Shown here in pieces: positions 35,262 through 48,245 of a DNA stretch of 60,000 bases. The stretch's first letter is position 1. Every line of letters begins with the position of its first letter. Where the stretch lies: the NCBI RefSeq assembly GCF_026151205.1, contig NC_087078.1:1693675-1753674 (forward strand), written 5' to 3'. The notes beneath the pieces were generated by a model. It was not told the origin of the DNA. It did no database searches and saw only the letters and a program-made list of their open reading frames with translations. The position numbers and the translations under genes are program-made. The DNA comes from Bolinopsis microptera. Taxonomy: Eukaryota > Ctenophora > Tentaculata > Lobata > Bolinopsidae.

Positions 35262-36065
35262 GAACCAGTACTAGTAGCTACTAGTAGGTAACTATACTTG
35301 CAACCAGATGACAGGAGAGAAGATCTGTGTGAAGGGAATGGAAGGAGAAGACTGTGATGAGTGCTTAAATAGGAACAAAGAAGGAAGAAATTGTGATAGG
35401 TGCATTGAACAACACTACGGGGGGAATTGCACAGTCTATTGCAAGCTAGATATTGAACATTAAAACAATTGCTTGGAGAATGGAACAATAATCTGTTCCG
35501 ACAGCACAACGTCTATTGAGCATGACTGTCGGAGACCAAACCAGACCTTAAACATTCCCTTGATTGGGGCTGCAGGGGGTGGTGTAGGGCTGTTTCTCAT
35601 TCTACTGTTGACTTGCATCATTCTAAAAGTGAGAAAAGACAGGATGAGAACATATGTAATTAAGCACAATCAAAGAAATCTGAACCGAGAAGCCATCTGC
35701 TCTACAGTAGAAATAAATCTTGCCCACCCCTCAGTGACAGTCTCAGAAGATGGAGTGGGGGAAGAAAACAGGAAGCAAGGAAGACAGCCCCAGATTCAAC
35801 CTGATGAGAACCAATATGCCATTTACTCAACGATCCAGTCACACAGTACTGGAAGTGGATACTCAACTGCTCTTAAAAACCTGAACGATGAACATAATGG
35901 TCGCTTTTACAGATATGGGGGACTATCGAGCAAGGACTACTGGAAGAAGAAGAAACATACTCAGACGTAACATTTGTGAGGAACAGGAAAGGATATGATT
36001 ATGATGTTGTGACGAAAAGAAACTCAGCTAAAAGTTGGATTCACGGAGTTGGAGAACAGGATTGA
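35262..36065 (+). pseudogene. 3' fragment of receptor B, array copy 2
   Basis: Same truncated content and the same in-frame stop and frameshift as copy 1, so these lesions predate the amplification. Confidence 0.85.
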
Positions 36066-37686
36066 GGATGGAGATGAGGCGGGTGATCGTGAACCATCAA
36101 GATTGTTGGAGCGACGCTGACTTAGACTATGTAAAAACTCGGAGTGCAATCCTAGTTTGAACTTTTAATTTAAGAATGTTTTGTTTTTTAAACTGTATGA
36201 ATGATGATAATACTAATAGCAAATTTCTCAGATATTTAAGTGGCTCCATGGGGGGTACACTACACGTTTTTACACTATTTTACACTACACAATTAGCCTT
36301 TTTTGTGTATGGTGTAGTAAAAAAGGTACACTTTTTTACCCTTTTTATTTCACTTAACAAAATGATTTTATAAAAATCTTCTTTTTCCCTATTATTTTAC
36401 AATCAGTCTTCACATAGTACGTTTCCAAATGCAAAGCGTAAAACAAACCTTTAGCCAGAAAAAAATGTAATTTTTTACACTTTTTTACACTACAATTATG
36501 CCTTTTTTTATGTATGGTGTTAAAAAGTGTAGTGAATCATTTTGAATTAATTTTTTATAATATTGTGGTGTGGTGCTACTCTAAGTCTAATTCTAAATGT
36601 GGAGAGTAAATTTTTATTGTTTGAATTAATAATAATATGGAAACAGTTTCAGGCTAGGTTATCAATATGACTTTGAATTTTGTAACGTGGCAAACATTTT
36701 AGTCATCAATGTTAGTTAGGCATTTCAATGAGACAATTCATGTACTTGTAGAAAGGAAGATAATTTCACGGACAATGCCAGGTTTACAACCACTTTGCGA
36801 ATAGAATCAATACGTGACACAGTCAACTCGTGACATCGTAGATCTAACTCGCGTCACATTCCCGTGAATGTTCTGGGAGGTGATCACAGGACACAGATAA
36901 TATCATAGGAAATCTGTTAATCAGCTCAGTGAGTAGGTAACCGTCAAGAGAAAAACACAAGTCAATGTGACATGAGTCGCAGCACCGTACTGCTATAATG
37001 GGTATACGTATGACGTATTAAGTTGCATGTAGTTGTACTTGGGGTAACACCATACTACTTAGAGTAGCAGAGTTTCTTACTATTCTGACTTCCAGTTTTA
37101 ATCAGAAACAAAATGAAACACACAATTTTTAAACAAAACAATCAAGCCATGTAACAACTTTATTTGCAATGTTTCAAAAAGCTTATTAAAATCATATTAC
37201 GTATAATGGTATATGACCGGGGCAATCAAACTTCAGTCCTTCAAAAGTTACACATCTTTCCTTGGGAAAAGTAACAAGGATATTATAATTGCTGAACATT
37301 TACACTATACTAGCGATTGCGACCAGACCTCGAAAATGTTGTTGTTGTTGCCAGTGTGAATGTGATGTTAAATTATGCAGTTTTACACAGACAGAGTTGG
37401 CGACGATATCTGTCGATATCTCGCCAATACAGATTCTAGAATACAGATCCACGGTGCTGGTGACCGGGGTATTTGAGACTGTGTTTATTTTTTGAGAATC
37501 AATGATTCGATTGAGACGATACTAATAGAGAAATATGAAGTTGAATTATCTCAAAAAAATGCACCTTTTAAGCTTAATAAAATATAAAAACAGACAAGCC
37601 GGGGAATAAACACAATCTCAAAACGGCAGAGAGCTCTGCTGTGTAATTACAGGGTGACATAACATGTGTAATTGTATGGGTGTGGT
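35262..37686 (+). repeat. Tandem array unit 2 (2,425 bp)
   Basis: Second head-to-tail unit, same content and boundary sequence as unit 1. Confidence 0.95.
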
Positions 37687-38490
37687 GAACCAGTACTAGT
37701 AGCTACTAGTAGGTAACTATACTTGCAACCAGATGACAGGAGAGAAGATCTGTGTGAAGGGAATGGAAGGAGAAGACTGTGATGAGTGCTTAAATAGGAA
37801 CAAAGAAGGAAGAAATTGTGATAGGTGCATTGAACAACACTACGGGGGGAATTGCACAGTCTATTGCAAGCTAGATATTGAACATTAAAACAATTGCTTG
37901 GAGAATGGAACAATAATCTGTTCCGACAGCACAACGTCTATTGAGCATGACTGTCGGAGACCAAACCAGACCTTAAACATTCCCTTGATTGGGGCTGCAG
38001 GGGGTGGTGTAGGGCTGTTTCTCATTCTACTGTTGACTTGCATCATTCTAAAAGTGAGAAAAGACAGGATGAGAACATATGTAATTAAGCACAATCAAAG
38101 AAATCTGAACCGAGAAGCCATCTGCTCTACAGTAGAAATAAATCTTGCCCACCCCTCAGTGACAGTCTCAGAAGATGGAGTGGGGGAAGAAAACAGGAAG
38201 CAAGGAAGACAGCCCCAGATTCAACCTGATGAGAACCAATATGCCATTTACTCAACGATCCAGTCACACAGTACTGGAAGTGGATACTCAACTGCTCTTA
38301 AAAACCTGAACGATGAACATAATGGTCGCTTTTACAGATATGGGGGACTATCGAGCAAGGACTACTGGAAGAAGAAGAAACATACTCAGACGTAACATTT
38401 GTGAGGAACAGGAAAGGATATGATTATGATGTTGTGACGAAAAGAAACTCAGCTAAAAGTTGGATTCACGGAGTTGGAGAACAGGATTGA
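37687..38490 (+). pseudogene. 3' fragment of receptor B, array copy 3
   Basis: Same truncated content and lesions as copy 1. Confidence 0.85.
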
Positions 38491-40111
38491 GGATGGAGAT
38501 GAGGCGGGTGATCGTGAACCATCAAGATTGTTGGAGCGACGCTGACTTAGACTATGTAAAAACTCGGAGTGCAATCCTAGTTTGAACTTTTAATTTAAGA
38601 ATGTTTTGTTTTTTAAACTGTATGAATGATGATAATACTAATAGCAAATTTCTCAGATATTTAAGTGGCTCCATGGGGGGTACACTACACGTTTTTACAC
38701 TATTTTACACTACACAATTAGCCTTTTTTGTGTATGGTGTAGTAAAAAAGGTACACTTTTTTACCCTTTTTATTTCACTTAACAAAATGATTTTATAAAA
38801 ATCTTCTTTTTCCCTATTATTTTACAATCAGTCTTCACATAGTACGTTTCCAAATGCAAAGCGTAAAACAAACCTTTAGCCAGAAAAAAATGTAATTTTT
38901 TACACTTTTTTACACTACAATTATGCCTTTTTTTATGTATGGTGTTAAAAAGTGTAGTGAATCATTTTGAATTAATTTTTTATAATATTGTGGTGTGGTG
39001 CTACTCTAAGTCTAATTCTAAATGTGGAGAGTAAATTTTTATTGTTTGAATTAATAATAATATGGAAACAGTTTCAGGCTAGGTTATCAATATGACTTTG
39101 AATTTTGTAACGTGGCAAACATTTTAGTCATCAATGTTAGTTAGGCATTTCAATGAGACAATTCATGTACTTGTAGAAAGGAAGATAATTTCACGGACAA
39201 TGCCAGGTTTACAACCACTTTGCGAATAGAATCAATACGTGACACAGTCAACTCGTGACATCGTAGATCTAACTCGCGTCACATTCCCGTGAATGTTCTG
39301 GGAGGTGATCACAGGACACAGATAATATCATAGGAAATCTGTTAATCAGCTCAGTGAGTAGGTAACCGTCAAGAGAAAAACACAAGTCAATGTGACATGA
39401 GTCGCAGCACCGTACTGCTATAATGGGTATACGTATGACGTATTAAGTTGCATGTAGTTGTACTTGGGGTAACACCATACTACTTAGAGTAGCAGAGTTT
39501 CTTACTATTCTGACTTCCAGTTTTAATCAGAAACAAAATGAAACACACAATTTTTAAACAAAACAATCAAGCCATGTAACAACTTTATTTGCAATGTTTC
39601 AAAAAGCTTATTAAAATCATATTACGTATAATGGTATATGACCGGGGCAATCAAACTTCAGTCCTTCAAAAGTTACACATCTTTCCTTGGGAAAAGTAAC
39701 AAGGATATTATAATTGCTGAACATTTACACTATACTAGCGATTGCGACCAGACCTCGAAAATGTTGTTGTTGTTGCCAGTGTGAATGTGATGTTAAATTA
39801 TGCAGTTTTACACAGACAGAGTTGGCGACGATATCTGTCGATATCTCGCCAATACAGATTCTAGAATACAGATCCACGGTGCTGGTGACCGGGGTATTTG
39901 AGACTGTGTTTATTTTTTGAGAATCAATGATTCGATTGAGACGATACTAATAGAGAAATATGAAGTTGAATTATCTCAAAAAAATGCACCTTTTAAGCTT
40001 AATAAAATATAAAAACAGACAAGCCGGGGAATAAACACAATCTCAAAACGGCAGAGAGCTCTGCTGTGTAATTACAGGGTGACATAACATGTGTAATTGT
40101 ATGGGTGTGGT
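37687..40111 (+). repeat. Tandem array unit 3 (2,425 bp)
   Basis: Third head-to-tail unit, same content and boundary sequence as unit 1. Confidence 0.95.
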
Positions 40112-40915
40112 GAACCAGTACTAGTAGCTACTAGTAGGTAACTATACTTGCAACCAGATGACAGGAGAGAAGATCTGTGTGAAGGGAATGGAAGGAGAAG
40201 ACTGTGATGAGTGCTTAAATAGGAACAAAGAAGGAAGAAATTGTGATAGGTGCATTGAACAACACTACGGGGGGAATTGCACAGTCTATTGCAAGCTAGA
40301 TATTGAACATTAAAACAATTGCTTGGAGAATGGAACAATAATCTGTTCCGACAGCACAACGTCTATTGAGCATGACTGTCGGAGACCAAACCAGACCTTA
40401 AACATTCCCTTGATTGGGGCTGCAGGGGGTGGTGTAGGGCTGTTTCTCATTCTACTGTTGACTTGCATCATTCTAAAAGTGAGAAAAGACAGGATGAGAA
40501 CATATGTAATTAAGCACAATCAAAGAAATCTGAACCGAGAAGCCATCTGCTCTACAGTAGAAATAAATCTTGCCCACCCCTCAGTGACAGTCTCAGAAGA
40601 TGGAGTGGGGGAAGAAAACAGGAAGCAAGGAAGACAGCCCCAGATTCAACCTGATGAGAACCAATATGCCATTTACTCAACGATCCAGTCACACAGTACT
40701 GGAAGTGGATACTCAACTGCTCTTAAAAACCTGAACGATGAACATAATGGTCGCTTTTACAGATATGGGGGACTATCGAGCAAGGACTACTGGAAGAAGA
40801 AGAAACATACTCAGACGTAACATTTGTGAGGAACAGGAAAGGATATGATTATGATGTTGTGACGAAAAGAAACTCAGCTAAAAGTTGGATTCACGGAGTT
40901 GGAGAACAGGATTGA
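40112..40915 (+). pseudogene. 3' fragment of receptor B, array copy 4
   Basis: Same truncated content and lesions as copy 1. Confidence 0.85.
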
Positions 40916-42433
40916 GGATGGAGATGAGGCGGGTGATCGTGAACCATCAAGATTGTTGGAGCGACGCTGACTTAGACTATGTAAAAACTCGGAGTGCAAT
41001 CCTAGTTTGAACTTTTAATTTAAGAATGTTTTGTTTTTTAAACTGTATGAATGATGATAATACTAATAGCAAATTTCTCAGATATTTAAGTGGCTCCATG
41101 GGGGGTACACTACACGTTTTTACACTATTTTACACTACACAATTAGCCTTTTTTGTGTATGGTGTAGTAAAAAAGGTACACTTTTTTACCCTTTTTATTT
41201 CACTTAACAAAATGATTTTATAAAAATCTTCTTTTTCCCTATTATTTTACAATCAGTCTTCACATAGTACGTTTCCAAATGCAAAGCGTAAAACAAACCT
41301 TTAGCCAGAAAAAAATGTAATTTTTTACACTTTTTTACACTACAATTATGCCTTTTTTTATGTATGGTGTTAAAAAGTGTAGTGAATCATTTTGAATTAA
41401 TTTTTTATAATATTGTGGTGTGGTGCTACTCTAAGTCTAATTCTAAATGTGGAGAGTAAATTTTTATTGTTTGAATTAATAATAATATGGAAACAGTTTC
41501 AGGCTAGGTTATCAATATGACTTTGAATTTTGTAACGTGGCAAACATTTTAGTCATCAATGTTAGTTAGGCATTTCAATGAGACAATTCATGTACTTGTA
41601 GAAAGGAAGATAATTTCACGGACAATGCCAGGTTTACAACCACTTTGCGAATAGAATCAATACGTGACACAGTCAACTCGTGACATCGTAGATCTAACTC
41701 GCGTCACATTCCCGTGAATGTTCTGGGAGGTGATCACAGGACACAGATAATATCATAGGAAATCTGTTAATCAGCTCAGTGAGTAGGTAACCGTCAAGAG
41801 AAAAACACAAGTCAATGTGACATGAGTCGCAGCACCGTACTGCTATAATGGGTATACGTATGACGTATTAAGTTGCATGTAGTTGTACTTGGGGTAACAC
41901 CATACTACTTAGAGTAGCAGAGTTTCTTACTATTCTGACTTCCAGTTTTAATCAGAAACAAAATGAAACACACAATTTTTAAACAAAACAATCAAGCCAT
42001 GTAACAACTTTATTTGCAATGTTTCAAAAAGCTTATTAAAATCATATTACGTATAATGGTATATGACCGGGGCAATCAAACTTCAGTCCTTCAAAAGTTA
42101 CACATCTTTCCTTGGGAAAAGTAACAAGGATATTATAATTGCTGAACATTTACACTATACTAGCGATTGCGACCAGACCTCGAAAATGTTGTTGTTGTTG
42201 CCAGTGTGAATGTGATGTTAAATTATGCAGTTTTACACAGACAGAGTTGGCGACGATATCTGTCGATATCTCGCCAATACAGATTCTAGAATACAGATCC
42301 ACGGTGCTGGTGACCGGGGTATTTGAGACTGTGTTTATTTTTTGAGAATCAATGATTCGATTGAGACGATACTAATAGAGAAATATGAAGTTGAATTATC
42401 TCAAAAAAATGCACCTTTTAAGCTTAATAAAAT
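40112..42433 (+). repeat. Tandem array unit 4, interrupted
   Basis: Same as units 1-3 up to agcttaataaaat at 42433, where the 2.1-kb mobile element is inserted. The unit resumes at 44551 with ataaaaacagacaagcc. Confidence 0.95.
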
Positions 42434-44550
42434 TTTACCAAAACCCATAATCATGGGTAGAGTGGACCGCTGCCAGTGTCTCTCTTTCCCAAACAAAAGG
42501 AAATGATATTAATTTGATTGACCGTTCTCAAATGCAAAATGATACCGAGAATGAAATCGGTCGCTCGCTTTTCCCATTCATTCACGGCTTACGAATTGTA
42601 ATAATTTTCGATTGATTACATGTCAATCAGATGCAGTAAAAATCTCTTTGGGTTGCGTTCGGGTCGATACCTAGTATTTCGGGGTAAGGGACAAGGGTGG
42701 TAGTTATTACTTATTGAACAAGCTGAAGTTTATTGAATCTTCATTGCCGAGTACAGCTGCCTTGGGGTAGTTCTTCTTAATCTATTAGTATTACAATTGT
42801 AAATGAATGGGAAAAGCGAGCGACCGATTTCATTCTCGGTATCATTTTGCATTTGAGAACGGTCAATCAAATTAATATCATTTCCTTTTGTTTGGGAAAG
42901 AGAGACACTGGCAGCGGTCCACTCTACCCATGATTATGGGTTTTGGTAAAATATCATCTCTTTTTGATTATAATGTCAGGGTACTTTATAAAGTCGAAAC
43001 ATAAACTGATATATTCATTAATAAGGAGGAAGTTTCAACGATTTCGAAATTTTTCCTTTAAAAAACATTTCCTTGTGTTTAGGGAAGCATATCGGTCGAT
43101 CACTGACTGAATATGCCACTTAATACTCATTCAAGTTGGCATTAAATTCATATATAATGACATTAAACTGTCGTGGCAAAGCAGAATTTGTTGGAAATCA
43201 CGAATGAGCAAAATTCTCACCTTTCGCAGGTGCAAACTTTGAGCGGACGTTGCGTGCGCATCCAATATTGAATCGCCGTAAATTTTTGCATGTAATTGTA
43301 TTATATATAGTTTAATAGGCATGCAAAGTTTCAAATTATTTCAAGAAGAACTGTAATCACAACGGCACTCTAAAGTAGACAGAAAATGACGAAAACAGCA
43401 ATTTTCAGTGATTTTAGCAATTTTCTATCAATTTGGGCGTGTCCCCACGTGTGCAACTTTTCGATTTTCAACTTTAAAACTAGCCTAATGCACAATTTAT
43501 ACCTATAGGAAGCTGAACTGAGCTCCACAACCCAAGGCATGGCCCAACACCAGAGAATACTAAATCGCAAAATTGACGTTTTTATAAAATAATTCTTCAA
43601 AAAAGCACAAACTTCAATGACGAATATCTTTATGAAGGAGCAAGCTAGAAAAACTTTCCGGTAGATTTTCAGAATGCTTGAACAATTATCTAAGATAAAA
43701 ATTTCCTCAGATTTTGAATACAATTACTCCTTAATGGTTTAAAATTAATTTTAAAAGTTATTACTTTGTCAAAAATCAAGTTTTAAAAACGGTTAACTTG
43801 ATGACGTCATCAAGGGGTGTTTATGACGTCAAATAATTTTTTTATACAATGTAAACTAAAGTGTAAACAATTATTTGCAAGACCTGTGGTCGGAAATGGC
43901 TGTATCTTTTATACTTTTAAATATATGGACACCTAAATACAGGCTACAATTGACTGGCAAAGCGTCTATCCCTGAATATATGTATATGTATATATATGTA
44001 TGTATGTATGTATCACGACAATCTATCGTAAAACAGGGGTTCTAGAAAACCCATTTCCCGATGCTCCTGAAACCTGAAACTTTTTTTGCAGTCGATTTGG
44101 TCAACGTCTAGACGCCCTGAAAAATTTCAGATCTCTAACTCAATTTTAAGATGGTTTTTAAGGCACCTGAATATGGCGATTTTGGGTTTTTTACCGAATT
44201 TCGTATAACAGTGCTGGCGAGTATTTTATGCAAATTTCTTAAAAATCTCAACATAACTATTTTTTATTCCTGTCATCTTTGACATCAAATTAGAATGTTT
44301 TGAACTAAAAATAAATCTGCTGAACGACTTCCGATGAGTCTTAATGCCTGAAAAACTCCTGCCGGAGGCGGCGGCCTTCGGCCGCCGCCTCCGGCCGGAG
44401 TGCACGCTTCGCGTGCACAAAAGAGGCTTGTAACGTGTACCAAAGGGGGTATAATAGTAAAGGGGGTATAATAGTAAAGGGGGTATAATAGTAAATGGGG
44501 AACATAGTATACCCACAATAAATGCAACGGTCGTGCTTGCCAGCACTGTG
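42434..44550. mobile_element. Composite mobile element, copy 2 (hairpin-ended)
   Basis: A 2,117-bp insertion in array unit 4. Units 1-3 supply the empty site (aataaaat-ataaaaac), and AT is duplicated at 42432-42433 and 44551-44552. It has the same structure as 8111-9683: a foldback head at 42434-42950 (TTTACCAAAACCC...GGGTTTTGGTAAA), about 1.6 kb of AT-rich body and a terminal hairpin GTGCT-TGCC-AGCAC. It differs from copy 1 by internal insertions, including the GC-rich hairpins at 44361-44418 and a ggggtataatagtaaa triplication just after them. No transposase was found. Helitron-like features are noted under copy 1. Confidence 0.8.
44361..44418. repeat. Two adjacent GC-rich perfect hairpins with TTC loops
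   Basis: 44361-44395 is a perfect 16-bp stem with the loop TTC. 44400-44418 is a perfect 8-bp stem (GTGCACGC / GCGTGCAC), also with the loop TTC. They stand out sharply in AT-rich DNA. Element copy 1 lacks the whole segment at the matching place (near 9600). Confidence 0.9.
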
Positions 44551-45869
44551 ATATAAAAACAGACAAGCCGGGGAATAAACACAATCTCAAAACGGCAGAG
44601 AGCTCTGCTGTGTAATTACAGGGTGACATAACATGTGTAATTGTATGGGTGTGGTAAAACCAGTGTTCATGAGGCTAGGACAACTGCAGGACTCTATAAT
44701 AAGGTTCCTGTTAGCACAGTTGTCCTAACATCAGCGAGCTGAGGTCAGTGGTTGCAAATTTTATTGTGGCCAGATTCAAACTGCCACTCGAGGGGATCTA
44801 ATTCTAGTTATGGTCAAGAAGATTGCCACATTACTTGTGTATGGGCTCAAAGATAAGGATGAACGCCACGTTGTGTGACTTAGTAGCAACTAAGTGGCAG
44901 AATGGGAATTTGCCAAAATTGAAACCAACAGATCAGAGCTCGTTCTGGTAAACAGGAAACAAAATTGAAGAGAATAAAACTTTAAAGGAAACTGCCGTTA
45001 AAGGATAAATTCATCAAGTGTAAGCGTACTCTTCAATTTTGTTTAAAATCACCACCTTGTTGTTATTCATTTTAGTTAATAGTTCAGAAAACATGAGGTA
45101 GAATCGAAATATATAGATATCAAAAATAAACACAAGTTTTTAAACTCAGAACTGTTAGCTTTGGTCAAACTGACAAAATTATTTGACGGCTACGATTACA
45201 TCAAAATATCGAACAAAATGTTATGAAGCAACAATGGCTGATTGCTCTGTTATAAATTTATAATGAGGTATATAGTATCTATAAAAATTCCAAAAATTTT
45301 AGAAGCTGCCACGGATCAACATTGAGAATACATATTAATCTTTTTCAAAAAAGACATTCTAGATTCAGAAATGTTAAAGCAAAGCTACTGTTTCTACCGA
45401 TCACACAAGCCTGTGTTCATACATGAAAAAAATACCAGAATAATGTTAATAACCCAGCCAGAAAGATAAGGACCATCCCTCGGAACTTGCCAAATTTAGG
45501 AACAAAATTGCATGATCAAGCGCAGAAATATTTCTATCCACTATCAAAGTACGTAGAGTAGGATGAATAGTCATTTAACACGTACAGTATAAGTCAGTAA
45601 GCTAAGACCTCAGCTTGCTAACCTATCAGATCCGCTAATATTAAATTTCGTGGTTTATTTTATATCCAACAGTCCTTTCAGGATGGTCCACTCTCAATCG
45701 AAATAGCGCGGTGTTCTAATGTGTTCAAGGGGTATTAACATTAGTCTAACAAAGTGACTCTAGCAGCGAGTACAGAAAATTCAACAGTTGTAAGATATAC
45801 TAATCAAGAAGAATTAGTTACAAAATACCTTAGTTTAATAATAAGAGAGCCTGACTCGCCCGTAAAACG
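44551..45869 (+). repeat. Right-flank duplicate, copy 1
   Basis: Homologous, with few differences, to 46915-48245. The first ~100 bp are the end of array unit 4; the rest is a single-copy-type flank absent from units 1-3. The matching small frames are not conserved in length (for example a stop in one copy within the segment equivalent to 47187-47372), so coding is unlikely. Confidence 0.85.
44676..44727. repeat. Short hairpin in the duplicated flank
   Basis: TAGGACAACTG at 44676 pairs with CAGTTGTCCTA ending at 44727, with a further inner AGGA/TCCT pairing. It is kept in the second copy near 47038-47089. Confidence 0.6.
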
Positions 45870-46362
45870 TGACATTAAGTGACCGGTGAGCCACACTTCT
45901 TGACAAATTCTTTTAGAATAACGACCCAATCATAAGGTAAAAAGTGTAAGCTGTATTTTAAGGACTAATCTCAGTCCATCTAAGTCGTAAGTTTGGAGGA
46001 ATAATACGGCTAATTTTGCGATTCTAATTTAAAGTCTTGAACCAAAATACCCTGCTACGCGTCAACTGGGCCCAGGAAACCTTACTGGTAGGGGCCTAAC
46101 TTTGGAAGTAAAAGAGATAAAAACGTCGGATTTTCAACAAAATGTTCGCCTTGTAAAAATAACGTTTCCCCCCCCCAGGGGGAAACTTAAAAACAACGTA
46201 GATTTTTAATTATCGCGAAAAGTCATATTTTAGGCCTTATAAAACTGCGCAGCTATAACTTTGCAGATTGTTGTTCTCTGATTGGCTGAATCGTATCACG
46301 TGGTACGCGGTACAATTGCATCTTTGGAATGTTTGAAGCGTGCAAATGCAATGAACTTACTT
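45870..46362. other. Spacer between the two flank duplicates
   Basis: Unique AT-rich DNA with a small C-run/G-run hairpin near 46167-46190 (gtttccccc...gggggaaac). No gene is recognised. Confidence 0.4.
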
Positions 46363-47008
46363 ACTTGGGGTAACACCATACTACTTAGAGTAGCAGAGTT
46401 TCTTACTATTCTGACTTTCAGTTTTAATCAGAAACAAAATGAAACACACATTTTTTAAACAAAACAATCAAGCCATGTAACAACTTTATTTGCAATGTTT
46501 CAAAAAGCTTATTAAAATCATATTACGTATAATGGTATATGACCGGGGCAATCAAACTTCAGTCCTTCAAAAGTTACACATCTTTCCTTGGGAAAAGTAA
46601 CAAGGGTATTATAATTGCTTAACATTTACACTATACTAGCGATTGCGACCAGACCTCGAAAATGTTGTTGTTGTTGTTGTTGCCAGTGTGAATGTGATGT
46701 TAAATTATGCAGTTTTACACAGACAGAGTTGGCGACGATATCTGTCGATATCTCGCCAATACAGATTCTAGAATACAAATCCACGGTGCTGGTGACCGGG
46801 GTATTTGAGACTGTGTTTATTTTTTGAGAATCAATGATTCGATTGAGACGATACTAATAGAGAAATATGAAGTTGAGTTATCTCAAAAAAATGCACTTTT
46901 TAAGCTTAGTAAAATATAAAAACAGACAAGCCGGGGAATAAACACAATCTCAAAACGACAGAGAGCTCTACTGTGTAATTACAGGGTGACATAACATGTG
47001 TAATTGTA
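46363..47008 (+). repeat. Partial array-unit copy, right edge
   Basis: It starts at acttggggtaacaccatact and matches the last ~650 bp of the array unit (equivalent to about 32190-32835), with small differences such as two extra gtt repeats near 46670. It then passes without a break into the second flank copy. Confidence 0.85.
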
Positions 47009-48245
47009 TGGGTGTGGTAAAACCAGTGTTCATGAGGCTAGGACAACTGCAGGACTCTATAATAAGGTTCCTGTTAGCACAGTTGTCCTAACATCAGCGA
47101 GCTGAGGTCAGTGGTTGCAAATTTTATTGTGGCCAGATTCAAACTTCAACTCGAGGGGGTTCTAATTCTAGTTATGGTCAAGAAGATTGCCACATTACTT
47201 GTGTATGGGCTCAAAGATAAGGATGAACGCCACGTTGTGTGACTTAGTAGCAACTAAGTGGCAGAATGGGAATTTGCCAAAATTGAAACCAACTGATCAG
47301 AGCTCGTTCTGGGAAACAGGAAACAAAATTGAAGAGAATAAAACTTTAAAGGAAACTGTCGTTCAAGGATAAATTCATCAAGTGTAAGCGTTCTCTTCAA
47401 TTTTGTTTAAAATCACCACCTTGTCGTTATTCATTTTAGTTAATAGTTCAGAAAACATGAGGTAGAATCGAAATATATAGATATCAAAAATAAACACAAG
47501 TTTTTAAACTCAGAACTGTTAGCTTTGGTCAAACTGACAAAATTATTTGACGGCTACGATTACATCAAAATATCGAACAAAATGTTATGAAGCAACAATG
47601 GCTGATTGCTCTGTTATAAATTTATAATGAGGTATATAGTATCTATAAAAATTCCAAAAATTTTAGAAGCTGCCACGGATCAACATTGAGAATACATATT
47701 AATCTTTTTCAAAAAAGACATTCTAGATTCAGAAATGTTAAAGCAAAGCTACTGTTTCTACCGATCACACAAGCCTGTGTTCATACATGAAAATAATACC
47801 AGAATAATGTTAATAACCCAGCCAGAAAGATGAGGACCATCCCTCGGAACTTGCCAAATTTAGGAACAAAATTGCATGATCAAGCGCAGAAAAATGTCTA
47901 TCCACATCTATCCAATATCAAAGTACGTAGAGTAGGATGAATAGTCATTTAACACGTACAGTATAAGTCAGTAAGCTAAGACCTCAGCTTGCTAACCTAT
48001 CAGATCCGCTAATATTAAATTTCGTGGTTTATTTTATATCCAGCAGTCCTTTCAGGATGATCCACTCTCAATCGAAATAGCGTGGTGTTCTAATGTAGGG
48101 GTATTAACATTACTCTAACGTCGAACAAAGTGACTCAAGCAGCGAGTACAGAAAATTCAACAGTTGTAAGATATACTAATCAAGAAAAATTAGTTACAAA
48201 ATACCTTAGTTTAATAATAAGAGAGCCTGACTCGCCCGTAAAACG
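46915..48245 (+). repeat. Right-flank duplicate, copy 2
   Basis: Second copy of 44551-45869, ending at cgcccgtaaaacg, after which the two copies diverge. It has small indels relative to copy 1, for example an extra catctatc near 47903. Confidence 0.85.

Noticed and set aside
32837-42433. CRISPR-like regular repeats
   Set aside because: Units are 2.4 kb of duplicated gene and flank in an animal genome; no short direct repeats with unique spacers.
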